Source: Curvularia sp. ZM96 (taxonomy: Eukaryota; Ascomycota; Dothideomycetes; Pleosporales; Pleosporaceae). From it: a DNA stretch of 64,000 nucleotides. Positions 10,541-23,360 of this stretch are shown piece by piece. The stretch is from positions 1,674,001 to 1,738,000 of the forward strand of contig JAJGBQ010000007.1 of the NCBI GenBank assembly GCA_022457065.1, in the 5' to 3' direction. Every line of letters starts with the position of its first letter. Positions within the stretch are counted from its first letter, which is position 1. A program made the translations under genes and the position numbers. The notes beneath the pieces were generated by a model that worked only from the letters and a program-made list of their open reading frames with translations, was not told the DNA's origin and did no database searches.

Positions 10541-11400
10541 CACGTGCAGCCAATGACGCGACATGCGAAGGCACGGTTTCTTGTCGACAAGGCGCCATGG
10601 GATTGACAGACAGCTAGTATAAAGGACCAGCGTATCGCCAACTTGTCTATCGGCAGGCATTGTCCACGAAGAACGGCCTTGGAGGGCTCGCCCGTTGTTT
10701 GCACGATGCTATCCACCACGGCTACTACAGTCCAGTCCTCTCTCCACAACTGCATCGCGTTGCTGTAAGCCGCCGCTGACGCTACTCGCCGGCTCCACTT
10801 GACCGCATTCAGGTCCCCTGCCACGGCTTAACCGTTGCAGGCTCTGGATGAGCAGCAGTCGCTGCACTTATGTCATCGGCCAGTGCTTATCTCGTCTGAC
10901 TGATGGTGAGTACCGTTTGTGCCGCCCCGAGTCGGCCGCGAGCCTAGAGCCGCGAGTGGGATGCCAGGCCAGACCGGAAACAAAACAACGCACCCCAATA
11001 ATGCCTCATTTCCGCACCCCTTGGCTCGCCTGGCCCTGGAACCGCAAGACGCGCTACGCCGATAGTGCCGACCGCCGATCAAGGAGCGTGGGATCAGCCT
11101 GGCTTTGCTGTGCGATCCTCACCAAGCTTCTGCCGTGCCTGTGCCCCCGCATCTTGGCACCATTGGCGTCTTGACGGCAGTGTGAAGCATGCCTGACGCA
11201 CTGCAACGCTCATGTCGATTGTGCATCCTCTTCTCATGCGTATGTGGGAAACGGGGCGAAAGCAAGCCAAGCACCTCAGAAACCAGACTCATTCGTCCTC
11301 CTGCGTTATCCTCGGCTGCAAAACCAATATTGTTGATATCAACAAGCTTGGCATAGCGTCCGTCCGCCATGACTCGGGCGGCAGGGCATAAAGCAATTAT
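10541..11400. other. Gene-free stretch before ATG5
   Basis: Mixed-composition spacer between the ATG5 stop and the minus-strand small ORF. Nothing here is supported as coding. Confidence 0.4.
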
Positions 11401-12476
11401 TCATCCCATCATAACAACTGCAATGTGCAGCCATCCGTCGAGATACGCGGCCGCACGCACCAGCTCCTCCACACTTGCACTCAGAGGCAGAGCTGCGCCG
11501 TGAAGCACTGCCTGTGCCAGCAGTGGACTTCGCCTGCTGGGAAACAATCCGGGCATCATGTGATTCAGGGCGGTCCCAATCGTCTGTGGCTGCCCTGCTC
11601 TTGGTCAGCCTCACTCTGCACCTACACCGCAACTACACCTACTAGACGACAGATTCGGCGTGACCAATCTCTGCACAATCCTCAGACTTCCGGGTGTTGC
11701 CTCTTCTTGCACGCCCTCCGATGCTGCGTGTGGCAGGTATAGTCTGACCGGTAAATGTCTCAAGTTGACACCTTGTGGGTTGAGTAGTTTCTGGTTGATG
11801 GGGTTGTACAGCCCAAAGTCATGTTTCTTTACTCCCTCCCAGAGCTGTGTACTATCTTCCTTGCTCAGAAACATGACAGTCTTTCCCGTGCCCGTCCTCA
11901 AGTAGTCTGCCTCTTTCACGTTTTGGATAAACAAGTCATGGAGATGCTTGCCATCATCGTCGAGTTGCACCAGCTGCTCAGATGGATACTCGGAAAAGTG
12001 TATCGTGAGACGCCATGGAAGACGGCCGTGTTCCTCTTCCGCACTCTCGAGCTGTTGTGTCGGCGCAGCATCAGCATCAGTGTCCGGGGGATACGCAGGT
12101 TCAGCGCCAGAGTAGAGGTCATAGAGGAGGCCCAGCGGATAATGCCACTTCAGCGGAACGTCTTCATACGAGAGCCATGCGTCTTTCGGGCTGACATCCG
12201 GATATATGAGGCTGCGCGAGAAAAACGCATGTAGCTTGTGAATCAATAGACCCAGGTAGGACAGTCGTGGAAATTGTACCTGGCAAGTTTGTCAATACAC
12301 AACTCCCAACCGACACACAATACCTCTTCAAACAGAAACATGTTTCTTCGACATACTAGGTAAGGGTCGGACTCATCGTACGTCCTGCAGTCGCCCTTGT
12401 GCAGGCGTATCTCGAGCGGGATGCTCCCGTGCCAGGTGCTCTGTCGCAGTTTGGCCGCGACGTCTCTCGAACCCAT
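11401..12476 (-). CDS. ATG5: Autophagy protein 5
   Basis: Acceptor of the Atg12 conjugate; Atg12-Atg5 with Atg16 acts as the E3 for Atg8 lipidation at the phagophore. Exons 12476..12357, 12279..11643 and 11594..11401 give 316 aa. The N-terminal ubiquitin-like part starts MGSRDVAAKLRQSTWHGSIPL and continues EIRLHKGDCRTYDESDPYL, then FPRLSYLGLLIHKLHAFF in exon 2. PLKWHYPLGLLYDLY and LPWRLTIHFSEYP follow, then VKEADYLRTG; a Lys in this last stretch is the likely Atg12 acceptor by family analogy. The last exon carries the usual C-terminus: ALNHMMPGLFPSRR and a final SVEELVRAAAYLDGWLHIAV. Introns are 77 and 48 nt. It is divergent from the plus-strand gene at 12755, sharing 278 bp. Confidence 0.95.
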
Positions 12477-12754
12477 CGAAGCGAATGCGTTCGAGATGCA
12501 CGTTGCCAGCGCGTCAGCTGGGAGCCTAGGCGCCGAGGGTCGATGGTGGGGTAGTAAACAAGGCCGTCACGGGCATGGCGGGGTAGGCATGCAGGGCGCT
12601 CGGGCAGACTAATCTCCAGCATTTCCCCCTGGCCCTCGTACGCACGCGTCTCTGTGACAACCACGAACGCTCACGGCGTTATGTAAATCATGTACGGTGA
12701 CGACCATGTCCTTTCTTCTCCCTTGCATCGTCGCGACAGAGGTTCAACAACGTA

Positions 12755-13527
12755 ATGGGCGACCTACTAACGCAGGACAGCTGGACCATGGATGTGGCAC
12801 TGAGCCGCAAACGCTCGCGCCTGGCCCTCGATGAAGACGACGAGGATTTGACACCGCGAAGGGAACCCTCGCCTGCCCTCTCCGCGTTTGGAGATACCCT
12901 GAAAAAGTCAAAGACGCAATGCGAGCTGGAAGAGCTGGACATAATAAGCCCTCAAGAGGCGTGGAATGTCGATGTAAACGCCATACTAGCCAGCCCTATG
13001 CTCGCGGCTCCACCGGGTAGCAAACTGGAAGCGCATAACAACTGGGCCAGATACCAAAGAGACCAGTCGATCATCGTGCTGTGTGTGCAAGGTAATGTCC
13101 AGATACACTATGAGCTATTATGGTATGCCCTGTTCCGAGCCCTGACACAACTACTATTGACTCTCTCAACAGCTCAGCATTACCCGATCTCTACCAGCTC
13201 TCTCCCTCCCTCCAAGCATGTGTGCTATGCCACGATCCTTCTACACACCACCTCTCCCTATCCGCTCCTTTTTCGTTGCCCCTGATACAAGCCGCCACCC
13301 CGTCGAACAATCATTTTGTCCGCTTGGGACTCTTGCATCCCCTTGGTGGAGGGAAGTTCCCACTAGACGCTCTTGTTGTAGTGGATAGAAATGCAAAGAG
13401 AAGGCTAGTGTTGCCATTCGGATGGGGCGCGGGCAAACATGCAAACACGCCTGCAGGCCGGAACATACAGACGACATTGATGAGCTTGCTGAGGAGCTGC
13501 ATTGAGCAATTGGAGCACGAGTGCTGA
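12755..13527 (+). CDS. Unknown protein with acidic N-terminal region, 228 aa
   Basis: Exons 12755..13091 and 13178..13527, joined across an 86-nt intron whose acceptor is the second of two adjacent AGs; the first would throw the frame into a stop. A later ATG at 12788 (MDVALSRKRSRL) could be the true start. Residues 15-50 combine a possible nuclear signal (RKRSR) with an acidic run (DEDDEDL). The middle part (SPQEAWNVDVNAILASPML) and the C-terminal part, with many Leu and a Cys pair (QACVLCHD), look structured. No family is recognised. It shares a short divergent promoter with ATG5. Confidence 0.65.
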
Positions 13528-13717
13528 TATGATTAGAATCCCCAGAGAAGATTAAATGCTCGTCTTGCAAGCACGCCCCTGAGTCCACAATAACTATGGA
13601 TCTGTAACGATTCCTCATCTGTGTATGGTGAGAGAATTGGAACCAGACTAACTAGTATCTTGTAACTCTAATTTTCTACATCTTGATATGGGGTATCTGA
13701 TCCTCGACAACGCCGTT

Positions 13718-14969
13718 CTATGCTATCTTCTCTACGACCAGCGACCCTAATGCGTCGCCTTCTAGTACCACAAGCCCGCTCGATTCAATTTCCTTCTTCC
13801 ACTTTGTAGATTCGTACCTCGCCGTGATCACCGTAAGCCTAAGCATTGGCTCATCTTGTGACTCCTCAGCCGCCAGCAAGGGTACAGGCGTAAAAGTCCA
13901 GCGGCCGAACGCCCAATTCAGAATGTATCTTGTCCTTCCCTCGGGTATTTGCTCGGTGGATGAGGGTGTATCTTCTGAGGACTTGGGCGGTGTAGACGCA
14001 TAGAGAATGCCTTTTATCCGGTACACTTCGTCTTTCGTTGGATCCTGCAGGAACTTGGCCAGTTTCAGCGTATCCACGCTTGCCTTTTTGTCCTCGCTCT
14101 TGAGCGTCACACTCAGGACCTCAACCTCACTCGAATGCTCGTGGTCGTGCTCATGGGCATGCGCCCCGCCCTTCGTCTCCTCAGTAATACCTGCCAGCCG
14201 CGCATCCAGGCCAAACACGATATCCTTGTCCACCCAGCCCTTGCGGCTCTTGGTCCTTGGAATCTGCGGCTCCACCTCAAGCGCCAGAATAGCATCTTCC
14301 ACGTCCTCCAACCGTCTCTCGCTAACCAGCTCGTGCTTGTTGAGTACAATGAGATCCGTGTATCGCGCCTGCATTTTCGCCGTATAACTCGTGTCCTCGT
14401 ATCCCTTCCAATTCTCCACATCAATTACGCTCATGACGCCGTCAAGGACGTATTTGCCCGTTTCTCGGCTCAGCCGGTTCACCTCCATAGCTAGCGTGGC
14501 CGGGAAAGCAGAGCCAGACGTCTCGATTACAATGCGGTCGGGTGCCACATCGTTGGCAAGCGTCTCAAGCGCGTCGGATAACTGGCCGACGAGATTGCAG
14601 CATATGCAACCGTTGAGCAGTTCTTGCACGCCCGAAATGGCGGCAGACGACGCGAGCGCAGTATCGACTTTAACGTCGCCATATTCGTTTTTGAGGAGCG
14701 CGAGCTTGTAGGACGGTGGCAGTTGGGGGATGAGGTTTAGGATGAGGGCTGCATGGTTGCGTTAGTAAGGACCATAAGGACTGTAAGGACTGGAGATTGC
14801 ATGAATTCAACGCTGCGTCATGTTGAGGGCTCTACACAAGCTTGACGGCTTTGCAGTCGTGTATCTTGTACACCCGACAAATACAACTGTAGGCTTCCGA
14901 CTCAGGATCATGCAACATACTTGTTTTCCCCGAGCCTAAAAACCCCGTGATGATGGTGATTGGTATCAT
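13718..14969 (-). CDS. COG0523/CobW-type GTPase, putative zinc chaperone
   Basis: G3E-family P-loop GTPase of the Zng1 type, which in eukaryotes delivers zinc to methionine aminopeptidase. Exons 14969..14921 and 14748..13718 give 359 aa; the intron is 172 nt, long for this window. The first exon holds only the P-loop (MIPITIITGFLGSGKT, residues 1-16) and ends one base into codon 17. The metal-site CxCC is C64-I-C66-C67 within LNGCICCNL. Switch and G-motif segments follow (VIETSGSAFP; DLIVLNKHELV, the NKxD-like site). A His-rich loop (HAHEHDHEH, about residue 210) is typical of metal-handling members. The C-terminal CobW_C domain contains RYILNWAFGRWTFTP. It is divergent from the small gene at 15596. 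Substrate assignment rests on family alone. Confidence 0.9.
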
Positions 14970-15595
14970 AACGTCAATAGCCTGGGCTCAGCAAGCGTAC
15001 AGGAGGCAACTACCGCACAATGACGCTTTGGATCCAGGTGTCGAGCTCTCCTAGCCTTTACGTCAAAAGGGAAAAAGAAAACCAACGATGTAACCGATTA
15101 GCCTAACAGCTGAGAAAGTTGTTCCCGCACGTGTTTCAATGTCCGTCCAGCTTTGCTTTCCCCCCACCATCCCCCTAAAACAGGGCTAGTTTAGCAGCTC
15201 TGGGCGCGGGCAGGTGGGCGGGGTCAACTAATGACGTCGGCGCGCAGACCACACGGGGCCGTACTAATCCCAAGGGCGCAGTCGCAGCAACACATCAGGT
15301 ACACTGAGCCGCAGCTAGAAGGAATAGAGCCTATCAAACATTCTCTTGGCTTATGAGCGATGCTTTCTTGGAAGCCCATTGTCAAGGACGCGTTGAGGGC
15401 TAGATCCTGATTTACCGCAGTGTACCCTTCCCGCAGGACCAAGAGATTCCCCAAGCTTCAAGCTATATAAATACCGCTCTTGCTCTCTCTGTCTTTCTTG
15501 CCTCCTCTTGCTTTGTTTCTTCATCCTACCAAAACAAGTTTTCTTACTCGATCTTCCTAACTTACCTACCTACTCTTACCCACAACAAACGAACA
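14970..15595. promoter_or_regulatory. Divergent promoter, zinc chaperone / small stress-type gene
   Basis: 626 bp. A clear TATA box (CTATATAAATA, 15463-15473) lies about 125 bp before the plus-strand ATG, followed by a long C/T-rich leader, a strong-promoter signature. A CCCCT (STRE-like) sits at 15172-15176. No TATA box is evident on the minus side. Confidence 0.6.
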
Positions 15596-16027
15596 ATGGA
15601 CTTCGTCAACAAGCTCGCCGGTGGCGCCCAGAACCAAGGCCAGTCTGCCAACGAACAAGTCATGCAGGACAAGAACTCCGGCTCTTCCCAAGGAGGCGGC
15701 TTCCTCGGCGGCATCGGCAACAAGCTCAACGAGGCTGCTGGCGGCGGCAGGGAAAGCGAGAAGAACGAGGATTACCTCGACAAGGGTACGTAGAATCCTC
15801 CTGCTTCACGCCTCACACGGTACTCCATGTGTGGGGGTAGGTAGCAAAGGGTAAAAATAATTAACAAACGTCCAGGCGTCGACTACGTCCAAGAAAAGTT
15901 CATGGGCCAGGGCCCTCAAGACAACGAGTCTGCGTTCGAGCAGGCCAAGGACGAGCAGATTAGCGATGCCATTCGCGGGCAGTACAAGAACATGACTGGC
16001 AAGGACATGCCATTCAAGGACAAATAG
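15596..16027 (+). CDS. Small hydrophilic Gly/Gln-rich protein, 113 aa
   Basis: Exons 15596..15785 and 15876..16027, with a 90-nt intron. The product starts MDFVNKLAGGAQNQGQSANE. It has Gly-rich hinges (GGGFLGGIGNKLNEAAGGG), a paired DYLDKG/VDYVQEKF segment across the splice, and a C-terminal amphipathic region ending GKDMPFKDK. Small hydrophilic proteins of this layout, beginning MDxxNKxxGG, are common in Pezizomycotina and often stress- or damage-induced; that role is inferred from composition and the strong TATA promoter. No enzyme motif, signal peptide or membrane span is present. Confidence 0.85.
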
Positions 16028-16411
16028 ATGCATACTCAATCGAAGGAAGATCCCAGGAGCTTGCGAGAGGTCGCTGCCAACCTTGGGACAGCGAGTTGTG
16101 CTGGGTCCTTGTCGAAAGAGAACTCATACACGGGAATATCTGTAGCTGGGAAATAGTGATCAAGTGTAATGATAGTCATGAAATGAGATAATGATAACCA
16201 AGAATGATCGTGGAGAGTTAAGTACATGATATAACTTTATAATTTCTGTGCGTTGATGGATGCTGTAATGAGAAAAGCCCATCACTCATCCGACGCTTCT
16301 AATGTCACCAGAGTACTGAACGCCTGGAGTCTATCTATACTGAGTTACATATGTAACAATCCATCTCGATGCGCCAACCCTCACAACTCATCTTACACTT
16401 TTTCATCCATT
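16028..16411. other. Convergent 3' spacer
   Basis: AT-rich spacer between the stop of the small plus-strand gene and the MSH3 stop; probably both 3' UTRs. No gene seen. Confidence 0.5.
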
Positions 16412-19400
16412 TCACAACTGCTCGATTCCCTCGATAAGCTTGTCCAGCATTGCTTCCGATTCGTCTGCCAGTAGGCCCTTCATCATGCGCGATCTGTTCA
16501 CATTAGTAATTGCTTCCCTTCACTACATCTGCACCATGTACTTACAAATTTGCTAACTTATACGCTTCCATGCTCTGCTCCAGCTCGGCGCTCTTGACCT
16601 CAGCTACGTCAAGGACTTTGTCAGGAACTCTCGCCAGCCGAGCAACATTGAGCCCGTACGAGCGATGACTAATACCCTCTGTGGCTTCGTACAAGAACAC
16701 TACTTCCCTGCCGCCATTCTGCTCTTCAAAGCGCATGTGCACATTCTTCAGCTGCCCATTGGGGAACCGTGAGGAAACTTTGGCGAGGTGCTGGTAGTGC
16801 GTGATGAACAGTGTCAGAGCCTGTATATCACGGATCACATAGTCAAGCACCGCTTCTGCAATGGCTACGCCGTCAAATGTAGAAGTACCACGGCCGAGCT
16901 CGTCGAGAATGACCAGAGAGCGCGGGGTTGCGGACTTGAGAATGTCGGATGTTTCATTAAGTTCGACCATGAATGTTGACTCGCCTTTGAGCATGTTGTC
17001 AAATGCGCCCATGCGAGTAAAGACTGCATCTAGCATCCCCAGGCGTGCTTCGCTAGCAGGAACGTAGGACCCGATTTGTCCCATGATGGCGATGAGAGCA
17101 GCAGACCGTACAAAGGAGGATTTTCCACCCATGTTGGGACCTGTTACAAGAAGAGCGCGGGTTGTATCATGGGATAGCGAGAGGTCGTTTGGCACATAGC
17201 TGTCAAGGAGTAGCTGCTCGACCATTGGGTGTCGACCGCCTGTTATGTTGAGTTCAATGTCGTCTGTAAATGCAGGTTTGACGTAGCCTGGCTGGTTTGC
17301 CAGTGTAGCAAGAGACAAAAGCGCATCAAGCGTAGCCAAAGAAGCTATACAGTCTCGCAGCTGTTGGTACTTTGATGATATCTCTTCTAACAGGCCTATG
17401 TAGGCTCGTTCGCATGCTGCAGCGAGTGACTCTTTGTACTGATCCCGCTCCTGGAGCATGCGCTTGACTTCTGGAGTATGGAAGCGCAGAGTAGTTTTGG
17501 TGGCAGAGATTTGTTGCCACGATGCAGGGACTTTCTTCTCCTCGGGTGCTTTCCTCTTGACTTCAATCAGATACTCGATGCCCGCAACCGTGACATAGTC
17601 CACTTTACTCTTCCCAAGCTTCGCTGCTGCATCTTTGCGGTGCGTGTTAAGGTCGTCTTCTACCGAAGCGATACTCAGCTTGAGATCGTTTATGTCCTCC
17701 GCTTCATGTTCCTCTCGAAAGAACGAGTACTTGTCGTCATCCTTAGCAGCACGTGCATTGATCTTTTCGAGGAAGCCGTTTAGGTCCTCGTATATCTTTG
17801 GGACGGTCGAGACAGCCTCACTCAGCAACGTCGAGGAGAAGCCGCTTTGCTCAGGCGTTTGGACAGACAAGTATTCGCTTGAGATCTCATGAAGCGCTTG
17901 CAGAGCTGACAACAGCTCAGGTCTTGTACACTTCTTATAGTATATCCGGATGAGAACCTTTTCGAGGTCGGTCTTGATCTTGCCCAGCACGAATTTCAGT
18001 TCATCTACTGGTATAGTATTTTCGCCCTCCTTTAGCTCTTCGACAGCCGCTATGCGCTCTTCCAGCTTGACCTTGTCAATCAGGGGTCGACCAACCCATT
18101 TCCTGAGCAACCGTTGTCCAAAGCGAGTCTTGGTCCGGTTCATGGTCCAGAACAGACTGCCTTTTGAAGTGAAGTCTGTCTGATTCTGGTAAATCTCCAA
18201 ACTGGACAACGTGTTTCCGTTGAGCAGCATGTAAGATCTTGCGCTGAAGGGCTGAAAGTACTTTGTGAGATCAAAGACATGCTCCAGCCCGTACTCGCTG
18301 AGGTACGTGATCATGGCGGACAGGCATATGGTGACATGTTCCGACAGTTGATGCACCTTGTCGAGGACGGCACCTTGCTTCTCCGAGTCAGCCTCCTGGC
18401 TAGACTTCATTTTGCCTGCATAAAAGTTTGAGATGTGACTGTATGCTTGTGCAGCCATTGTCTTGGGCTTCTCCACTCTCTCTACTCGTGATCTATCCCC
18501 AAACACATTGGTCTTGCTGGCCGAGAGATGTTCTATCAGCTTGTTGGTGGCCTTGGACAAGTCGCCCACCACCAGGAATTCAGCTGGGGCGATGTGAAGC
18601 AGGCGTGTCTCGATTTCGCTACGCATGAAGCCATCCTCAAAGTCGTCGTAGATGATATCGCCTGTTGCTGGCTGTACAGCTACGAGCCCGACCTGAACTT
18701 TCTCGTCCGTACCCCAACCCTTTGCGTTGCTCTCGGTAATGCAAAGCAGGTATCCAGTCGACTGTGCGCTAGCGCCTGAGCCCTCAACCGGTGCATCCAG
18801 TCCCTCTACATCGTCTACATATGTGCCTTTGGTGTAGAGATTTGTGAGTTTGCGGACGAAAGGCGTGTTCCTGTTATTGCCAGCCGCCTTGAGTGCTGCT
18901 GTTTCTAACTGGCGCACCACGCCTACTTTATGGTTCGCTTGTACAAGACGCTTGACGTGAACCTGCAGACGATGGGTAGGAAAACTGGCAGACGCAAATC
19001 TATCCAAGTGCGCCTCAGAAGGGTGCTCGTCGTATCGAAGCTTTCCCGGTATGCAGACAATTCCCAGCTCTTTTGACGCAGTTCTTGCATCTTCGCCAAA
19101 GAACTTGTACTTGTATCCAACCTCCATAACAATGATGGTGTCCAGGTGCTTGCGCTTGATGTCGAGAAATTGGATTTCCATGGGCGTCAACTTGCTTGCC
19201 TTTTTCGTTGCGGCCGCCTTCTTTCCCTTGATTGTTTTCGGTGGGGGCTCGTCTTCCTCGTCTTCTTCGCCTTCACCCTCCTCCTCATTGGTGTTGTCCT
19301 CTGAGAGGCTTTTATTCCGCCGCCGTAGCTCTGCAAAGCTGTCAGGCCGACCCAGCTTCTTCACAAACTTTTCATGCAGCTTCTCCTTCTGCTTCTGGGC

Positions 19401-19865
19401 TACAGCAGCGTCGTTTTCATCTTCATCGCCATTCTCTTGAACCGCCGGCGACGAGGAGAACAGAAACTTGGAGGTTCTATCAGTGGCCTTCGCAGTCTTC
19501 GATGTATCCGAGGTGGTGGCAGTTGTGTGCGTAGGCGATTGTCGCGGGGAGTCGTCTTCAGTGAAGCGAACGCGTTTCGAAGGCGATGAGCGAATCGAGT
19601 CCGTGGCTTTGTCGTTCTCATTTACTGCGCGCTTGCGAACGATAAGAGGTGTCCGTATCGGGAGACTGTCTTCCTCGTCGTCATTGTCAGTGTCCTTCTG
19701 GGTTGTGCCGTTGGTCGCGGGCGGAGTGTCTGTTCTTGATGCGGATGCGGTAGTGGCAGTGACAGCAGAAGTGGCTTTGGGCGGCTGGGCGGGCTTCCGT
19801 GTAAAGAAGCTGGATATCGTCGGTTGGGTGCTCTTTTGCGATGATTGACTGCTTTTTGGCGCCAT
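16412..19865 (-). CDS. MSH3: DNA mismatch repair protein Msh3
   Basis: With Msh2 it forms MutS-beta, which recognises insertion/deletion loops. Exons 19865..16546 and 16493..16412 give 1133 aa. ATG 19865 ([11 protein letters not shown]) is the first ATG in frame. A PCNA-binding motif (TISSFF) lies near residue 16, followed by about 190 disordered residues. MutS domain I begins near [14 protein letters not shown]; the connector and lever/clamp domains occupy the middle. The ATPase has Walker A ([11 protein letters not shown], about residue 905) and Walker B ([15 protein letters not shown]). A 52-nt intron near the 3' end adds 27 codons (ending LIEGIEQL); without it the protein would stop 12 bases after the donor. 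It is divergent from the gamma-glutamyltransferase gene. Confidence 0.95.
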
Positions 19866-20605
19866 TGGGTTGTTTCTGGGGGTGGTGAACGGATGGTCGA
19901 TGTGCAAGTGGAGACGCGACTCGCGTCTCGCGACCAGGCCATATCACGCTGTCACGTTGTGGGCCTTCTAGCCAGCGGCAATGTGCTTTGACTTCGTACC
20001 CCACAAAGATAACGCGCGCCCGAACTACGGCCACGGCTAGTTGATCCTTCGTGTTTTAGATTCACACCATCTTCGCCGCCTCCATGTCCGCGCGCCTTCA
20101 GAATTGATGGCAAAGCTCAAGACAGAGCTCAACACATTAACTCCTAGGAGGACACGCGCCCACGAAAACCAGCAAGTAACCAGGGTCTTGTATCCCATGT
20201 TACTGTCATCAAGCCAGGAGCGTTTCTGTAGTCCACCGGATTACTACTTCCTCAACGCTTCTTGCGTCATTTTCCCCAAAATCTCAACAAGCAGAGCACC
20301 CCCGCAGTATTGCCGGCGGACCGTTTTCAAAACACCTTCTCACCACTTCAAAATGCTTATCATCAGAAATTTCAAACTAAGTCCGCGAGATGTCTGTTGA
20401 TGCGCGTACACTTCATGCCAGCTTCCGATTTGCGTTACTGACGCTAAGCACTAGGAGTAATCGCCCTGGCTATCCTCGGTGGGTGCCAGGGTCGACTCCG
20501 CCTTCGGCTTATGTATAAAGTGGTATTGACAGCGCCCTTGCATGCGACGACCACGCCGACCTCTTTTCCTCTGTCCGTTGGGAAATATTCTTGAACTGCT
20601 GCGAC
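19866..20605. promoter_or_regulatory. Divergent promoter, MSH3 / gamma-glutamyltransferase
   Basis: 740 bp. A TATA-like ATGTATAAAG at 20511-20520 lies about 90 bp before the plus-strand ATG. No supported ORF. Confidence 0.45.
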
Positions 20606-22414
20606 ATGACACGGACTCTGCTTATCAAGCCTTTGATTGGGCTTTTGATGCTGCAGAATGCCTTGGCTACCCCAGTGAAGAGGCATATCTCGATTTACCA
20701 AGATGACGACCCCTCTTCTTACGCGCCACAACAGGCGCGTCTTGGTGCTGTGGCTTCGTCGAGCGAGATCTGTAGTCATATTGGTACCAGCCTTCTAAAG
20801 GCAGGCGGCAATGCGGCAGATGCTATGGTTGGTACTGTGGCGTGCGTTGGGGTTGTGGCCATGTACCACTCTGGTAAGTCCATATTCATCTGCAACCTGG
20901 AAAGATGAAAACACTAACAAATGGCAGGAATTGGCGGAGGAGGCTTTATGCTCGTACGTTCGCCAAACGGCACCTACGAGTTTATTGACTTCCGTGAAAC
21001 AGCTCCAGCTGCTGCTTTCGAGAACATGTACAAGAACAATACTGCAGCCAGTGAAAGAGGCGGACTTGCATCCGGTGTTCCAGGTGAACTTCGTGGTCTG
21101 CACTATCTCCACGAAAAATACGGCGTCCTTCCATGGGAAACTGTGCTCGAACCAGCAGTCAAGGTTGCCCACAACGGCTGGAAGGTCAATGCGGATCTGG
21201 TCAGGTACATGGCTTCCGCTACGAACAACGGCCAGGACAACTTTCTTGTTAACGACAAGCAATTTGCAATTGACTTTGCGCCTCAAGGCCGCCTTCTTCG
21301 GCTCAACGAGACCATCACTCGCAGACGCTTGGCCAAAACACTCTCTGTTATTGCAAAAGAAGGCCCCGATGCATTCTACAAAGGCCCTATCGCAGAGGCT
21401 ACCATCCGCGCTCTCCAAGCCTCCAATGGCACCATGACACTTGCAGATCTGGCAAACTACACCGTTGCCATCCGCAGGCCCTCAACCATTACCTACGGCG
21501 ACTACAAGCTCACAGCCTGTAGCGCACCCTCTGGCGGCGGCGTTGCCCTCGCCGCCCTCAAGTTCATGGAAGGCTACCCTGACATCGGCGATCCATCCAA
21601 CATCAACTTAACCACCCACCGTCTGGACGAAAGCATGCGTTTCGCCTACGCCATGCGCGCCGACCTAGGCGATCCCTCCTTCGTCTCAGGCATCGAAAAA
21701 TTTCAATCTCAAATGCTCTCTCCTGCCACCGCCGCCGCCGTCCGTAGCAAGATCCTCGACAACCAAACCTTTCCAGTCGCCTACTACAACCCCTCAGGCC
21801 TCGAGTCCCTCGAAACACCCGGAACAAGCCATGTTGTGACCGCCGACAAGAGCGGCATGGCGATTTCCCTCACTACAACCGTAAACCTCCTCTTCGGCAG
21901 CAAACTCGTCGTCCCAGAAACAGGCGTAATCATGAACAACGAAATGAACGACTTTAGCATTCCAAATACCACAAACGCATTCGGCTACGTCCCCAGCCCC
22001 TCCAACTTCATCCGTCCGGGGAAACGGCCCCTGTCATCTATTGCCCCCGTTATTGTCGAGCATCTGAAGCTAGACAACGTGGCAAACGCTTTCTACATCG
22101 CCATCGGCGCAGCAGGCGGCTCGCGCATCATCACCGCCACAATCCAAAATATCGTCCACATGCTCAACGGCAACATGACCACCGCGCAGGCGCTTGCGCA
22201 GCCCAGGTTCCACGATCAGCTAGTCCCGGCGCAGGTGAGCTTCGAGTACGCGTTTGATAATCAAACCACGGCGTTTATGAAACAGATTGGTGCGAATGTT
22301 ACGTGGATGGCGCCGGGGAGTAGCAGCGCGCAGGGCTTGAGGCTCTTGCCAAATGGCACATTTGAAGCGGCGGGGGAGCCGAGGCAGGTGAATAGCGGAG
22401 GGTTTGCGGTATGA
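20606..22414 (+). CDS. Gamma-glutamyltransferase (glutathione hydrolase), secreted or vacuolar
   Basis: Ntn-hydrolase that removes or transfers the gamma-glutamyl group of glutathione; made as one chain that self-cleaves into two subunits. Exons 20606..20873 and 20928..22414 (54-nt intron) give 584 aa, the family length. A signal peptide is evident (MTRTLLIKPLIGLLMLQNALA). GGNAADAMVGTVACVGVV and GIGGGGFMLVR follow, with IDFRETAPAAAF. The autocatalytic Thr is T389 in PGTSHVVTADKSG, with the oxyanion region PLSSIAPVIV and the GAAGGSRIITATIQ segment further on. Several NxT/NxS sequons (NNT, NGT, NTT) fit a secreted glycoprotein. The start is the first ATG after a TATA-like element. Confidence 0.93.
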
Positions 22415-23360
22415 GCTGAGCGTATATATGTGTATGCACGTGTGTTCTTTTCTGGTGAAAGACAGATAGAGATTTTCCGACGATCTTAGAGAGAAGAAAG
22501 GCCTGGTGACGCCTCCCGCTTCGCACATACATTCTTCACCTCGATGACCCTATGACATTAGATTATCTTTACACTGTAATGAAACCCTCAGGATCAAGTA
22601 GTACAGAAACACTGCTATTCAAACTATCGAGTAATGGAATTGTAATTCATCTTATACACATATTGCACACGATACTCTTTTGTATCAGAGTCAAGTACCT
22701 GGACCAGTAGACTAAAACTATATAGATGTAAGGGGGGAAAGGGAATGTTTCTTGGACGCTTCCGCGGAGCATACATTCCTTCGTTTTTATCACATAAAGC
22801 AAACGCCAGAAATATACAATGCAAAAGAGGGCCAGGAGGGTCTTTACCTGTCGAAAGCCCAGCTGCGGGGTCACGACTGTCTTCGACCGCACACCATGAA
22901 ACGCATCATGAAGGCTTCGTACTGTCTGACATAGCTGATCAAGAATCACTTTTGAGCGAAAAGGCTGAATACGTCAAGGTGCTTCGGTTTAAGGGTCAGC
23001 AAACCTCATCTGCATTGAGACAGTCAGCGGTAAGTCGAGAAGAACACAGCAGTTGGAAAAATGTACCAGGTCATAGTCGCACACCTAGAAGCGACTGCGG
23101 TGGGTGGGCTTTGCTGGTGCAAGAGGCGGAGCAACCACGACGTCTTCAATCTGTCTTGCACTACCATCAACACCAAACGTTAGCAAACACGCTATGGTAA
23201 TGAGAAGTGTGGTGTATTACGTTTTGCTAGCAGCCATGCAAATGCAGAAGGATGGTAAACAAGGAAAAGGCCAGAAAGGGTAGAGGCATCGGGGTAAGAT
23301 AACAACAGCCATCCAGATGGAGACTTGTTGTATCTTGTGCCAATGTCACCAAGCGCTACA
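22415..23360. other. Convergent spacer
   Basis: 945 bp between the gamma-glutamyltransferase and PRP39 stops. AT-rich for the first 350 bp. A 151-codon frame at 22745-23200 has no protein-like composition. No gene is supported. Confidence 0.5.

Noticed and set aside
20795..21418. Antisense 207-codon ORF over gamma-glutamyltransferase
   Set aside because: The sense frame has all conserved family motifs; the antisense frame is a by-product of codon bias.
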